Assembly: GCF_041080625.1 (NCBI RefSeq)
Contig: NZ_CP163518.1
Span: forward strand, 3,658,001-3,722,000
From: Streptomyces sp. CG1
GTDB lineage: Bacteria; Actinomycetota; Actinomycetes; Streptomycetales; Streptomycetaceae
Length of the DNA stretch: 64,000 nt
Reading direction: 5' to 3'
Below the pieces are notes generated by a model, which was not told where the DNA came from, did not search any database, and was given only the letters and a program-made list of their open reading frames with translations. Below are positions 48,494 to 56,815 of the stretch, one piece after another (position 1 is the stretch's first letter; each line of letters opens with the position of its first letter). The position numbers and the translations under genes were made by a program.

Positions 48494-48820
48494 GGGCCAT
48501 GCAGTCGCGCACAGACCTGGAATGGACCTCAGACCCACTCCACCTCGAAGACAATGTGCGGAGTACATCCAGGGCCCGGCAGCGGCGTCCGAGAGAACAC
48601 CGGCGGCGCCGACGAACGAGGGATCGAAGCACCGGCGGCAGCCAACGCCGCAGTCACCTCCTCCTCACTCACCCCCGCCAGCGCCTCAACCACCCGATCG
48701 AGTGCCTCGCCCACCTCAGTGCGCGTGACCGCTCGCAGCCGGCGTCGGACCTGAGTTCTTGACCGTCAGCGGCAGCAACTTCTTGCCGGTCGGGCCGATC
48801 TGGATCTGGGTGTCCATCTG
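48462..48820 (-). repeat. Island repeat copy B (gene end, small gene, terminator)
   Basis: A 350-base homologue of 61529-61887: terminator CGAGCCCC...GGGGCTCG (48462-48493), a copy of the small gene (61 residues from ATG at 48714, ending HIVFEVEWV; the native GTG start is GCG here) and the last 34 codons of the radical SAM gene (KNSGPTPAASGHAH). On the plus strand homology ends at TCCATCTG, followed by element sequence. Confidence 0.85.
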
Positions 48821-48846
48821 GGGCCATATACCAACGGGGCCATATC
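48811..48846. other. Proposed attL junction of the integrative element
   Basis: TGTCCATCTG ends the gene-derived part; GGGGCCATAT occurs twice directly after it (48820-48829 and 48836-48845), 17 bases before the integrase ATG. The left half matches the radical SAM gene end, the right half does not. Confidence 0.6.
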
Positions 48847-48862
48847 CGCTACGGTGCTGGTC

Positions 48863-50482
48863 ATGGCGAAGCGAACGAGGACGCGAGGGACAACTGACCG
48901 CACTCAGTACTCAGTTGAGGCCGAGTGGACCAGGGCGGACGTAGCCCTCTTGGAGGAGCTGAAGAGGGCCGAAGCGCTCTTACCCGACGACGCCCCACGG
49001 GCCCTGTTGTCTGTGCGGCTGTCCGTGCTCACCGACGACACGACGTCACCCGTCCGTCAGGAACTCGATCTCCGGAAGCTGGCCCTGGACCGCGGCAGCC
49101 GAGTCATTGGCGTGGCCAGCGACCTGAACGTGTCGGCTACGAAGGTTCCGCCGTGGAAGCGCAAAGAACTCGGCGACTGGCTGAACAACAGGGCGCCGGA
49201 GTTCGACGAGATCCTGTTCTGGAAGCTGGACCGCTTCGTGCGGCGGCTCAGCGACCTCAGCACCATGATCGACTGGTGCCTGAAGTATGGGAAGAACCTC
49301 GTCTCCAAGAACGACTCGATCGACTTGACCACCACGGCCGGGAAGATCATGGTCACGATCATCGGTGGTATCGCGGAGATCGAGGCGGCCAACACGAGCA
49401 CGCGCGTCGCCAGCCTGTGGAACTACGTCAAGACACAGACTGACTGGCTGGTGGGTAAGCCCGCCTACGGCTATGAGACGGCGGAGAACGAGGACGGCAG
49501 GGTTGTTCTCGTCATCGACCAGGATGCGTACCGGGCACTGCGTTGGTGTCGCAACGCCGCCATGAGGCCGAAACCCGCTTCAGCTCGTCGCATGGTGAAG
49601 GTGCTGGTGCGAGCCGGCCTCTGCGGACCGGGGCTGACCGCGTCGACGCTGCTCCGACGCCTCAGGAACCCAGCACTCATGGGCTACCGCGTAGAAGAGG
49701 AGAAGAACGGTGGCGTGCGCCGCTCGAAGATGGTCCTCGGTAGCGACGCTCAGCCCATCCGGGTGGCCGACCCGATCTTCACCGAGGAAGAGTACGACAG
49801 CCTTCAGAAGGCCCTGGACCACAGAGCGAAGGACCAGCCCACACGGCGTCCCGGTGGCGCGACCAAGTTCCTCGGTGTGCTGATCTGCCACGACTGCCGC
49901 TCGAACATGACCGTGCAGAAGAACCGGGTCAATGGACGCTCGTACGCGTACCTGCGGTGCGGTAAGTGCAAGGCCGGAGGCCACGGCGCCCCTAACCCCG
50001 ATGAGATCTACGACAAGCTCGTGGACGACGTCCTGAAGGTCCTAGGTGAAGAGCCAGTCATGACACGCGAGTACCGGCAGGGCGCCGACGCGCGCAAGGA
50101 GCTACAGCGGCTGGAACAGTCCATCAGCTACTACATGACGGGCTTGGAGCCCGGGGGCCGATTCACGAAGACCCGCTTCACCAAGGAACAGGCCGAGAAA
50201 ACGATGGACGACCTAATCAAGCAGTTGGAGGCCATCGACCCGGACTCCACGAAGGACCGATGGGTAGCCGTACACAACGGCAAGACCTTCCGGCAGCAAT
50301 GGGAAGAGGGCGGTATAGAGGCCATGGCCGCCGATCTACTCAGGGTCGGCGTCAAGTGCGTGATCAAGCGGAGCAAATTGGAGGGGGTTCGCGCCCCACA
50401 CATCCATATGAAGCTCATGATCCCTAAAGATGTGCGCGACCGGCTGATCATGAAAGAGGACGACTTCGCCGAGGCGTTCTGA
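48863..50482 (+). CDS. Large serine recombinase / integrase
   Basis: 539 residues. N-terminal resolvase domain with nucleophile Ser54 in VRLSVLTDDTTSPVRQ, the helix region FWKLDRFVRRLSDLS and IIGGIAEIEAANTSTRVAS. This is followed by a recombinase domain (GKPAYGYE onward), a zinc ribbon with Cys342, Cys345, Cys366 and Cys369 (ICHDCRSN, RCGKCK) and a charged coiled-coil region. The ATG is about 45 bases from the proposed junction, as expected for an attP next to int. No ribosome binding site is seen; CATATC/TACGGT upstream may give a near-leaderless transcript. It should catalyse integration of the element at the radical SAM gene end. Confidence 0.93.
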   Translation: MAKRTRTRGTTDRTQYSVEAEWTRADVALLEELKRAEALLPDDAPRALLSVRLSVLTDDTTSPVRQELDLRKLALDRGSRVIGVASDLNVSATKVPPWKRKELGDWLNNRAPEFDEILFWKLDRFVRRLSDLSTMIDWCLKYGKNLVSKNDSIDLTTTAGKIMVTIIGGIAEIEAANTSTRVASLWNYVKTQTDWLVGKPAYGYETAENEDGRVVLVIDQDAYRALRWCRNAAMRPKPASARRMVKVLVRAGLCGPGLTASTLLRRLRNPALMGYRVEEEKNGGVRRSKMVLGSDAQPIRVADPIFTEEEYDSLQKALDHRAKDQPTRRPGGATKFLGVLICHDCRSNMTVQKNRVNGRSYAYLRCGKCKAGGHGAPNPDEIYDKLVDDVLKVLGEEPVMTREYRQGADARKELQRLEQSISYYMTGLEPGGRFTKTRFTKEQAEKTMDDLIKQLEAIDPDSTKDRWVAVHNGKTFRQQWEEGGIEAMAADLLRVGVKCVIKRSKLEGVRAPHIHMKLMIPKDVRDRLIMKEDDFAEAF

Positions 50483-50506
50483 TCCTTGCTGGTCGGCATA
50501 CGATCA

Positions 50507-50540
50507 GAGCCGCCCACCCATGCGACTGGGTGGGCGGCTC
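50507..50540 (+). terminator. Terminator after the integrase gene
   Basis: Perfect 14-base arms GAGCCGCCCACCCA / TGGGTGGGCGGCTC with a six-base loop, 24 bases past the stop; it also lies at the end of the converging small ORF. Confidence 0.85.
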
Positions 50541-50544
50541 CATG

Positions 50545-50709
50545 TCACGAGAACCACGACGCGGGGTCGAACGGCTCTTCTGTTCCGTCATCATCGACGA
50601 TCACGATTTCACTCTCGATCAGTGGCATCACTCTGTCGTCGGAGCGTTGGAGATGTGACACACGCTGAGGCTGCTGCAAGGCACGTTCAGGCAGAGCAGT
50701 TACCGGCAC
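50545..50709 (-). CDS. Small acidic protein (54 aa) coupled to RepSA-like gene
   Basis: GTG 50709 overlaps the last codons of the RepSA-like gene and is preceded by GAGGGGGAGTG. The product VPVTALPERALQQPQRVSHL continues to IESEIVIVDDDGTEEPFDPA and ends SWFS. In pSAM2-like elements this position, between repSA and int, holds the excisionase gene, but no helix-turn-helix is evident here. It could be a recombination directionality factor for the serine integrase, or an unrelated remnant. Confidence 0.45.
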   Translation of the reverse strand: MPVTALPERALQQPQRVSHLQRSDDRVMPLIESEIVIVDDDGTEEPFDPASWFS

Positions 50710-51923
50710 CACTCCCCCTCTTGCAGCGTGACCAGTGCCAACCGTCGGGACTCCGCAAGGTCGTCTGCGATGCCAGCGGCGATGAGTGCTGCACCAGGTG
50801 TGTGACCGGATCCGACGTATCGCCAGTGCCGTTCAGTGATCGCGTCGGGTAGTTCGGTGTGGCCCTGGTGGTGGGCACGTTCAGCTCGGAGTGCTGCGTA
50901 GGTGGTGGAGTAGGCGCGGGACTTGGTGAGGATGTGACCCCGGTAGCCGAGCGTGTGGGCCCAGGCGCGTAGGCGGAGGGGCGTGTACTCGGGAAGGCCC
51001 CCGAGTCGCCAGCAGGTCCGCATGAGGGCACGGGTGTGTTCGCTCACCGGCGCCGCGTCGACGTCGCCCCAGGTCGAGAGCGGGTAGTCAGTGCCGGCTC
51101 CTGTGTCACTCGCTCCCTTGGTGACGTACTTGGCGACGTACGCGGCCACCGCGTCATCATCCGGGCCGTCACCGTCGGTTCGTAGGGGCCGTGCGTCGAT
51201 CTGGGCGCCCCAGCACAGGCTCAGCTCACCTACGGCCGGACTGTAGGGCGTGTGGATCAGGACCCGCCGGGCGGAGGCACGTACGGCGTCTATGAGGAGT
51301 TCGGGCGTGCCCCAGGCCGGGGGTTCGTCTTCGGTTCCGTTCGGTCCGTCGAGGCGGACGACGGCATGCACGTGGACGGCAGCCCGCCTCTGGTACTCAG
51401 CGACGCGTGCGAAAGACAGCCGGGCGTGCCGGGCGAAGCGGGACTGCACCAGGCCGGCTGACGATGCGATGCGCCGCCGGACGTCGATGACGAAGCGGTC
51501 CCACAGCTTGGAGGCGTGTGCGTGCCACAGCACGTGGGCTGCGTAGTCGTAGCAGTCGGGACAGAGCGGTTGTCCGACACTCGGTGCGTCCGGCGTGTGG
51601 ACGAGGCGGCAGCCGAGGTAGCGCCCGTGTTCGCAGGTGCCGCCGTCGCGGCGGGGACGACACGGCTCCCCGGCGCGGTGGACGGGTCTGAAGGACGGAG
51701 CGGTCAGGGTGACAAACAGCCGAGCGTGGTGGCGGACAGTGTCGGGGACGTTCTTGCCGCCGAGGAGGCCCGCGCGGACGAGGTGGTAAGTGTCCCCGGC
51801 GTGGAGGCGGGAGCAAGCCGGGCAGACGGTTGCGCGGCGGTTGCGGCAACGGACGAGGAGCCGTTCGCCAGGTTCGGTTCGGGTGTCGTAGTGGTGGAGG
51901 ATCTCGCCGGTTGCGCCGTCCAC
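50700..51923 (-). CDS. repSA: RepSA-like replication initiator, N-terminus frameshifted
   Basis: At least 407 residues of the AICE replication initiator family (rolling-circle type): CRNRRATVCPACSRLHAGDT, LFVTLTAPSFRPVHR, then VHVHAVVRLDG (HUH-like) and AAYVAKYVTKGA with the Tyr typical of initiators. The same frame continues upstream of GTG 51923 for about 80 codons with family-like sequence (TITPDLTPADRRAALDRAAC, DPKFPRWREQITATGGCSHP) but has no start codon. An ATG at 52183 with an excellent GGAGGTGATC is in another frame. Thus the 5' end appears frameshifted within 40 bases of the ATG, by mutation or sequencing error. Confidence 0.85.
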   Translation of the reverse strand: MDGATGEILHHYDTRTEPGERLLVRCRNRRATVCPACSRLHAGDTYHLVRAGLLGGKNVPDTVRHHARLFVTLTAPSFRPVHRAGEPCRPRRDGGTCEHGRYLGCRLVHTPDAPSVGQPLCPDCYDYAAHVLWHAHASKLWDRFVIDVRRRIASSAGLVQSRFARHARLSFARVAEYQRRAAVHVHAVVRLDGPNGTEDEPPAWGTPELLIDAVRASARRVLIHTPYSPAVGELSLCWGAQIDARPLRTDGDGPDDDAVAAYVAKYVTKGASDTGAGTDYPLSTWGDVDAAPVSEHTRALMRTCWRLGGLPEYTPLRLRAWAHTLGYRGHILTKSRAYSTTYAALRAERAHHQGHTELPDAITERHWRYVGSGHTPGAALIAAGIADDLAESRRLALVTLQEGEWCR

Positions 51924-52217
51924 GGTCGTGGTGGAGCCGGAGAGGTGGACGGGGTGGGAGCAGCCGCCGGTGGCGGTGATCTGCTCCCGCCAGCGGGGGA
52001 ACTTCGGGTCTTGTGCGAGGCGGATTGCGTCGCGGTCGGCTTCGGGAAGCTGACGCAGGCACGCCGCGCGGTCGAGGGCGGCGCGCCTGTCAGCCGGGGT
52101 GAGGTCCGGGGTGATGGTGGTGACCTTCCGGGGTGGGCCGCCGAAGCGGCACGGTGGTTGGTGGGTGGCGTGCCGTGGGTCATGGGGATCACCTCCGTGT
52201 CGGGGGCGGGTTGGTGG

Positions 52218-52331
52218 TCAGCGGATGGTTCCGGTGCCCCGGCAGACGCGGCAGCGCCGCAGTCGTCCGGTCCAGGTCTTGCGGGCTCCGTCGCCCTTGC
52301 AGTGGGGGCACCTGACGCGAGGCATGGGCAT
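52218..52331 (-). CDS. 37-aa zinc-finger peptide of the transfer region
   Basis: MPMPRVRCPHCKGDGARKTW continues to RLRRCRVCRGTGTIR: two CxxCxGxG knuckles like those of DnaJ. AAGGACA lies 10 bases upstream of the ATG. Small zinc-finger ORFs at this place are frequent in pSAM2-type elements; the role is unknown. It sits between the Spd-like gene and the RepSA-like gene. Confidence 0.65.
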   Translation of the reverse strand: MPMPRVRCPHCKGDGARKTWTGRLRRCRVCRGTGTIR

Positions 52332-52351
52332 GCGCGTTGTGTCCTTCCTGA

Positions 52352-52549
52352 TCAGAAGTGGTGGAAGCCGCTGAGGAACCAGGTGAGGAAGCCGTTGACC
52401 GTCAGGGCCACGGGCGTCTCGCCCAGGTACATGCCGAACAGGGCGATGCAGGCCGCTTCCCAGATCCGCACGTCGCGGGCGCGGACGAGGAGGAAGCTGA
52501 TGATCCCGAAGACCACGACGAGCGAGACGGCGGTACCGGTGCTGATCAC
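52352..52549 (-). CDS. Small membrane protein (Spd-like), 65 aa
   Basis: GTG overlaps the stop of the TraB-like gene (GTGA), showing coupling. The product ISTGTAVSLVVVFGIISFLL, VRARDVRIWEAACIALFGMY and a C-terminal LTVNGFLTWFLSGFHHF has two hydrophobic helices. Spd proteins of Streptomyces plasmids and AICEs assist intramycelial spread of transferred DNA and are small membrane proteins like this one; the assignment rests on position and topology. Confidence 0.7.
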   Translation of the reverse strand: MISTGTAVSLVVVFGIISFLLVRARDVRIWEAACIALFGMYLGETPVALTVNGFLTWFLSGFHHF

Positions 52550-53847
52550 TTGGCGTCTCCTTCCAGACCGGCGATAGCGCGGTCTATGGCGGGCAGTTCC
52601 GGGGTCGTTGCGGCGTACTTCCGGGACGTGGACACGGCCTCGTCGGTGGGGGTGAGGTGGGAGCGGGCGCGGCTCCAGCCGCCGTCCGGGCCGGTGCAGA
52701 CGGCCACGCCGCGTTCCTCCGCCGTGATCGACTGAGCGACGGCCACTGCGTCCTTGTTCAGGTCGCCGAGGGTCATCTCGGCGGTGCCGGGGTCGTTGAC
52801 GCGGTGGCAGATACGGCCGCCGAGCTGGGCGCGCAGGGCGGTGACGCCGGGGCCGAGGTCGGAGCCGACGCGCTGTCCGGCGACGACCAGGTGCAGGCCG
52901 AGCGCGGCCCCGAGCTGCCCGATCCTGAGCAGGAGCGTGGAGCACTGCTCCGCTTCCGCCTTGCTCTCGCGAGTGCCGTCGGAGAGGTACAGTTCCGCGA
53001 TCTCGTCCACGATCACGACGACCGGCACCGGCCGCACCTTGTCCGGCAGTTCCCAGATGGAGCGCACTCCGGCCGCGCGGCAGGCGCTCATCCGGTCCTG
53101 CATGTCGACCACGAGTGCCGAGAGCACGGCGACCGCTTCACGCCGACAGGTGGCCAGCGCGCTCAGCCGCCGGGCGAACAGGCCCAGTTCCATGCCGCCC
53201 TTGCAGTCGATGCCGACCAGGGCGACCGGCTGAGGAGCGAGCTGGGTGATCAGCCGGGCCAGCAGCGTGGACTTGCCCGAGCGGGTGGCCCCGACGATGA
53301 GCCAGTGGGGCACGAGCCGCACGTTCATCACCCAGGCTCCGCCGCTCTCCAGGACCCCGATGAGAGCGGACAGCAGCTCCGTGGGGGCCGAGGCTAAGCC
53401 GGGCCGCTGGAGCGGATCCGTGGCCGTCGCGGTCAGCAGCACGAGCCCGCGTTCCGGGGAGGTGACACGGACCGCGTGAACCTTCCACGCGTGCACCAGC
53501 GCGTCCGCCGCCTTCAGGAAGGTGGCCGGGGTCTGGCCCGCGTGCAGCCGCACCATCACGGTCAGGCCCGTGCGGGTGGCGCGCGGGAAGGAGATCCGGG
53601 GAGACACCGGCCGCAGCGGGTCACCCTTGACGACCAGGTCCCCGAGCAGCCCGCGCGGCGGCCGCTTGGCCACGGCGAGGTCGTTGAGCTGGGCGACCTT
53701 GCGCCAGGTGAACACCACCCTCCATGCGGTCGCCGGGTAGCCGACCAGGTACCAGTGCCAGGCCGGGCGGTGCCGGCGGACCAGGTCACCGAGGACGAAC
53801 ACCCACGCCAGCATGGCGATGACGAGCACGAACAGGATCGGTGCCAT
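52546..53847 (-). CDS. TraB/FtsK-SpoIIIE-type DNA translocase
   Basis: 433 residues. One N-terminal membrane helix (PILFVLVIAMLAWVFVLG), then a RecA-like motor with Walker A GATRSGKST (186-194), ID(C)KGG motif after it and Walker B VVIVDEIAEL (Asp281-Glu282), and the FtsK-like VAGQRVGSDLGPGV. These proteins pump double-stranded DNA between mycelia in Streptomyces conjugation and need no relaxase. It lacks an obvious C-terminal winged-helix clt-binding domain. Start overlaps the previous gene's stop by one base. Confidence 0.92.
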   Translation of the reverse strand: MAPILFVLVIAMLAWVFVLGDLVRRHRPAWHWYLVGYPATAWRVVFTWRKVAQLNDLAVAKRPPRGLLGDLVVKGDPLRPVSPRISFPRATRTGLTVMVRLHAGQTPATFLKAADALVHAWKVHAVRVTSPERGLVLLTATATDPLQRPGLASAPTELLSALIGVLESGGAWVMNVRLVPHWLIVGATRSGKSTLLARLITQLAPQPVALVGIDCKGGMELGLFARRLSALATCRREAVAVLSALVVDMQDRMSACRAAGVRSIWELPDKVRPVPVVVIVDEIAELYLSDGTRESKAEAEQCSTLLLRIGQLGAALGLHLVVAGQRVGSDLGPGVTALRAQLGGRICHRVNDPGTAEMTLGDLNKDAVAVAQSITAEERGVAVCTGPDGGWSRARSHLTPTDEAVSTSRKYAATTPELPAIDRAIAGLEGDAK

Positions 53848-54194
53848 CAGGCGTCACCGCCCTTGACGTGCGCCGGACTGCCGGTGACGGGGGTGATCGC
53901 GTCGGCGCGGAAGCTGACGCCGTGCCGGTCGCCCATCGACCAGGTGAACGCCGTCAGACCGGTGACCTTGACGATCTGCCCTTCCTCGATGCCCTTCGGC
54001 TGTCCGCTCACGGCGATCTCGATGACGGAGATCCGCCGTCGGTCCTGCCGCACGGTGACGGCCACGGTCCAGACCGGGTTGCCGTCCCGGTCCGTCTTCA
54101 CCTCCTGCGTCTCGGGGTTGCTGAGCTTTGCTTCCGGCGCGATGGCGCACCGCAGTACGCCCAGTCGCGTCGTGTCCACGGGAATGGACTGCAT
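53847..54194 (-). CDS. Conserved AICE protein upstream of traB
   Basis: 115 residues: MQSIPVDTTRLGVLRCAIAP, VWTVAVTVRQDRRRISVIEI and KGIEEGQIVKVTGLTAFTWS, a predicted beta-rich fold that resembles small OB-like domains. ATG is eight bases after GGAGGCC. The stop overlaps the ATG of the TraB-like gene (TGATG). Homologous genes commonly lead the transfer operon of pSAM2-type elements; the function is not known. Confidence 0.78.
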   Translation of the reverse strand: MQSIPVDTTRLGVLRCAIAPEAKLSNPETQEVKTDRDGNPVWTVAVTVRQDRRRISVIEIAVSGQPKGIEEGQIVKVTGLTAFTWSMGDRHGVSFRADAITPVTGSPAHVKGGDA

Positions 54195-54359
54195 TCTGTT
54201 TGGCCTCCCTGGCCGATCAGGACGCCAGACACATCCTGACGTCACTTGTCCTTATGAGTTACGACTATGAAGCCCTGTACGGCGAGAGCGCAAGTACTTA
54301 TGCTGACGAGTGATGTCGCGCGTGCGACGTGACTATGACCTCAGACCGGAGATGCCGAC

Positions 54360-55139
54360 ATGTCGGAGATCCAGCGCCCAGGAGCCCTCTACCAGCAGGT
54401 GGCCGCAGCGATCCGTGCAGCGATCCTGTCCGGCGAGTTCGCACCGGATTCTCTGTTGCCGTCCGAAGCCCAGCTCATGGAGAAGTACGGCGTCTCCCGC
54501 CCGACCGTCCGCAACGCCATCGCGGCTCTGCGAGCCGAGGGCCTCATCGACGTCCGGCACGGCAAGGGCAGCTTCGTACGCTCCAGCGGACAGCCCACCC
54601 TCACCCTCGAACGGCGCATCAGCCGCACCCCGGACGACAAGTTCGTGATGCCTAACGGCGACGTCTGGCAGGAGGCCGAGGAACCGAGCACCTACCGCAG
54701 CCGCACCACGAAGGACACCGGCCGACTCCTCCACCTCGGCGAAGAGGAAGCCCTGTTCGGCTGTGACCGACTGCTGATCGACCCCAGCACCGGCACGCGC
54801 GCCATGCACAGGACGCTGATCCCGTTCGAGGTCGCCGACGCCGTTCCGTTGCTCGGCAAGGAGCCGTGCAAGCCGCCGGCGGCGATCTACTGGGTGCTCA
54901 CCCAAGCCGGACACAAGCTGTCGTGGACGGAGACGGTCCGGGCGCACATGCCCCTGCCCGACGAGCGGGCGACGCTGCGCCTGCCGGACGCGACACCGAT
55001 CCTGCACGTGGCACGCGTCACGCACGACACCGACGACCGCCCCCTGTTCCTCGAAGAACTTCGCTTCGGCGCGGACCGTGCCGAACTCGCCTACCGGATC
55101 ACCGCCGACAAACAGCCCGCACGACGCACCCGCGCCTGA
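54360..55139 (+). CDS. GntR/UTRA-family repressor (KorSA-like)
   Basis: 259 residues: an N-terminal winged helix-turn-helix (ALYQQVAAAIRAAILSGEFA, LPSEAQLMEKYGVSRPTVRN, IDVRHGKGSFV) and a C-terminal UTRA ligand-binding domain, ending in an Arg-rich tail. In pSAM2 the equivalent KorSA represses its own gene and pra, thereby replication and transfer. It is divergent from the transfer operon. The 165 bases between contain several ACTTATG/ACTTGTCC-like half-sites (54245-54305), candidate operators, and a 19-codon ORF from ATG 54254. Confidence 0.88.
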   Translation: MSEIQRPGALYQQVAAAIRAAILSGEFAPDSLLPSEAQLMEKYGVSRPTVRNAIAALRAEGLIDVRHGKGSFVRSSGQPTLTLERRISRTPDDKFVMPNGDVWQEAEEPSTYRSRTTKDTGRLLHLGEEEALFGCDRLLIDPSTGTRAMHRTLIPFEVADAVPLLGKEPCKPPAAIYWVLTQAGHKLSWTETVRAHMPLPDERATLRLPDATPILHVARVTHDTDDRPLFLEELRFGADRAELAYRITADKQPARRTRA

Positions 55140-55376
55140 GCGCCGAGGGCGCCGAGGGCAATCGGTCGAAACAGCCTTCACTTCCTCAAGGGCGCGCCTG
55201 CGGCGCGCCGGGGCGCCCGGCCGCCCCGGCCGGGCGTGCGGCGTGGCCGCCGATCCCGTCCGGTCGCCCGACGCCCCCGCCCGCAGCACGCCCAAGGAGA
55301 CGAGGCGTCGACCGACCGACGCAGGCCGGGGCGTGGTGGGCTGGGGGTCGACGGCCTCCGAGACTTTAGGCAGCCA

Positions 55377-55486
55377 CCATGGGGCGAGCCTCGAAGAACA
55401 GGGGGCCGATCGGGCTATTGCGGGCAGTTCCAAAGACTGCCCGATCCGCTGGCGAGCGTAAGGCCCCCTGTTCACTCGCCCCATGG
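55377..55486. repeat. Long interrupted inverted repeat (candidate origin or transfer locus)
   Basis: Arms CCATGGGGCGAG / CTCGCCCCATGG and AACAGGGGGCC / GGCCCCCTGTT enclose a centre that can form two mutually exclusive hairpins: GATCGGGC / GCCCGATC or CGGGCAGT / ACTGCCCG. The 415 bases between the repressor gene and the 98-residue protein gene hold no other gene. Streptomyces plasmid origins and clt loci are noncoding with such structures; the assignment is inference. Confidence 0.6.
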
Positions 55487-55555
55487 CAGCTCCCGCCCAA
55501 AGTCTCTGCGGCCGGCGACGTGCCCACGTGCACCGCTCACCAGCGAAAACCCGCT

Positions 55556-55852
55556 TCACGCCGCACCACCGCCGCCGTTCGCAGACCGCCACAGAAGCCC
55601 GGCGAGTCGGATCACGGCACCGGGCTGGCCCACCAGTCGCACGACCCCACGGCCGTCATCGTTCGTTGCCGCAACGGCCCGCAACTCGGAGGGTTCAAAG
55701 CCGGATCCGAGAAACGCAAGGTTGACTTCGTCGGCAGCCTCACGGGCCTCACGCCAGCCCGCCATGTAGTCGACGCCGCGCACCCACAGTCCGAAGTCTT
55801 CGCCCGCCAGCTCCGGGCCATCCAAGGGCCATTCAGCCTCTGCGCCGGTCAC
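55556..55852 (-). CDS. Hypothetical AICE protein, 98 aa
   Basis: Start GTG 55852 after GGGAG. Sequence VTGAEAEWPLDGPELAGEDF, then GLWVRGVDYMAGWREAREAA and a Gly-rich C-terminus. The WVRGVDYMAGWREAREA helix is a segment I associate with small conserved proteins of Streptomyces elements. The last residues, WRSANGGGGAA, are low-complexity. No function known. It follows the ATPase gene on the same strand, separated by a terminator hairpin. Confidence 0.65.
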   Translation of the reverse strand: MTGAEAEWPLDGPELAGEDFGLWVRGVDYMAGWREAREAADEVNLAFLGSGFEPSELRAVAATNDDGRGVVRLVGQPGAVIRLAGLLWRSANGGGGAA

Positions 55853-55915
55853 GTTGCCACTCCCGCCCTTGTAACTGTTCGTCAACTCTCTTGGCACCAG
55901 GGCGAATGCACAGCA

Positions 55916-55952
55916 CAACGACCCCGGTACCATCAGGCACCGGGGATCGTTG
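55916..55952 (-). terminator. Hairpin between ATPase and 98-aa genes
   Basis: CAACGACCCCGGT / ACCGGGGATCGTTG with one mismatch and a short loop, about 200 bases past the ATPase stop on the minus strand. Confidence 0.65.
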
Positions 55953-56154
55953 CGTCCCCTCCCGGACCACCCCGGTTGCTGCCAGGCGCAGGGGTGGTCC
56001 GGTCTCGGTCTTCGGTTGTGAAGCGCAGCCTCCCGGGGCTGAGTGGGGATCCCATCCCCAGGAGGCTGACGCCCCGGCCGGTCAGCAACCGGCCAGCCGG
56101 GCCGCCGCGCACGTGCGCGATGTCGAGAGAACGCGAGCGGCGACCCGGGGTCAG

Positions 56155-56721
56155 TCAGGGCGAAGAGCTGTCCGCCCCTTCGTCGAGGTCGAAGCGGCAC
56201 CACACGGTCTTGCCGCCCTCGTCTTCCGGCGTCCACCAGACCGCCGCCGCCAGCCGCTGAACGATCAGCAACCCTCGGCCACTGTCGGGCAGGATCGCTT
56301 CCGACATCGGCCCCACAAGCCCCGGCGAGAAGGTGTCGCCGAGGGGGAGCAAAGGCGGCGTCGAGTCCTCGTCACCGACACCGATGAACAGCCACCTCGG
56401 CCAGGCCTTGAACGTCACGTCGATGCGACGACTCGCACCCGGCCGGGCCAATCGCCCATCCGGAACCGCGTGGTTCACGACGTTGCCGACCAGCTCCGAC
56501 ACGACCGTCCGGGCATCATCGACGACCGCTTCCGCAGTGCAGTCCCCGAGGAACTGAGCCGTCATGTCCCGGGCGACGCGCGCTGTGTCCTGGAACTCGG
56601 CGAAGAGCGTCAACGCCAGAAAGCGCCCGCCCGTCGACGGATCCGGAGCCGCGAACCAGTGAGCGTACGCATCTAACTCGCTCTTCACCCGTTCATGCCG
56701 CCGCGCCTCTCTCGCGTTCAT
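56155..56721 (-). CDS. ATP-binding regulatory protein (HATPase_c_2 / RsbW-like)
   Basis: 188 residues of the GHKL fold used by anti-sigma factors and their relatives: N-box VVSELVGNVVNHAVPDG, G1 box VGDEDSTPPLLP, and SGRGLLIVQRLAAAVWW as the G2 region. Streptomyces encode many such small ATPases, often beside HTH regulators or DUF397 proteins. It is divergent from the HTH-TPR gene, with 210 bases between them that hold tandem GGGGACCCC sites. A partner-switching role is inferred. Confidence 0.85.
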   Translation of the reverse strand: MNAREARRHERVKSELDAYAHWFAAPDPSTGGRFLALTLFAEFQDTARVARDMTAQFLGDCTAEAVVDDARTVVSELVGNVVNHAVPDGRLARPGASRRIDVTFKAWPRWLFIGVGDEDSTPPLLPLGDTFSPGLVGPMSEAILPDSGRGLLIVQRLAAAVWWTPEDEGGKTVWCRFDLDEGADSSSP

Positions 56722-56815
56722 GACACGAACCACCGTCTCTGGTCACGTCTGCCGAGGCCCTCCCGGCAGGGTGACCCGAGGGTGCACCACGCATCCCTGC
56801 CTGGACTCCCCCCAC

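Larger units (their letters stand above)
42849..48820. mobile_element. Integrase-less unit between repeat copies A and B
   Basis: A 6-kb segment bounded by direct repeats of the radical SAM 3' end, with core TCCATCTG at 42849-42856 and 48813-48820. It has no recombinase. Cargo: catalase-like protein, DyP peroxidase, ABM-like protein, DUF4389 protein and a GAP-family membrane protein. It could be a decayed element or one mobilised in cis by a neighbour's integrase; this is inference from the repeats. Confidence 0.6.

Noticed and set aside
54254..54313. 19-codon ORF MSYDYEALYGESASTYADE upstream of the KorSA-like gene
   Set aside because: No convincing ribosome binding site and lies within the likely operator region; kept only as a remark.
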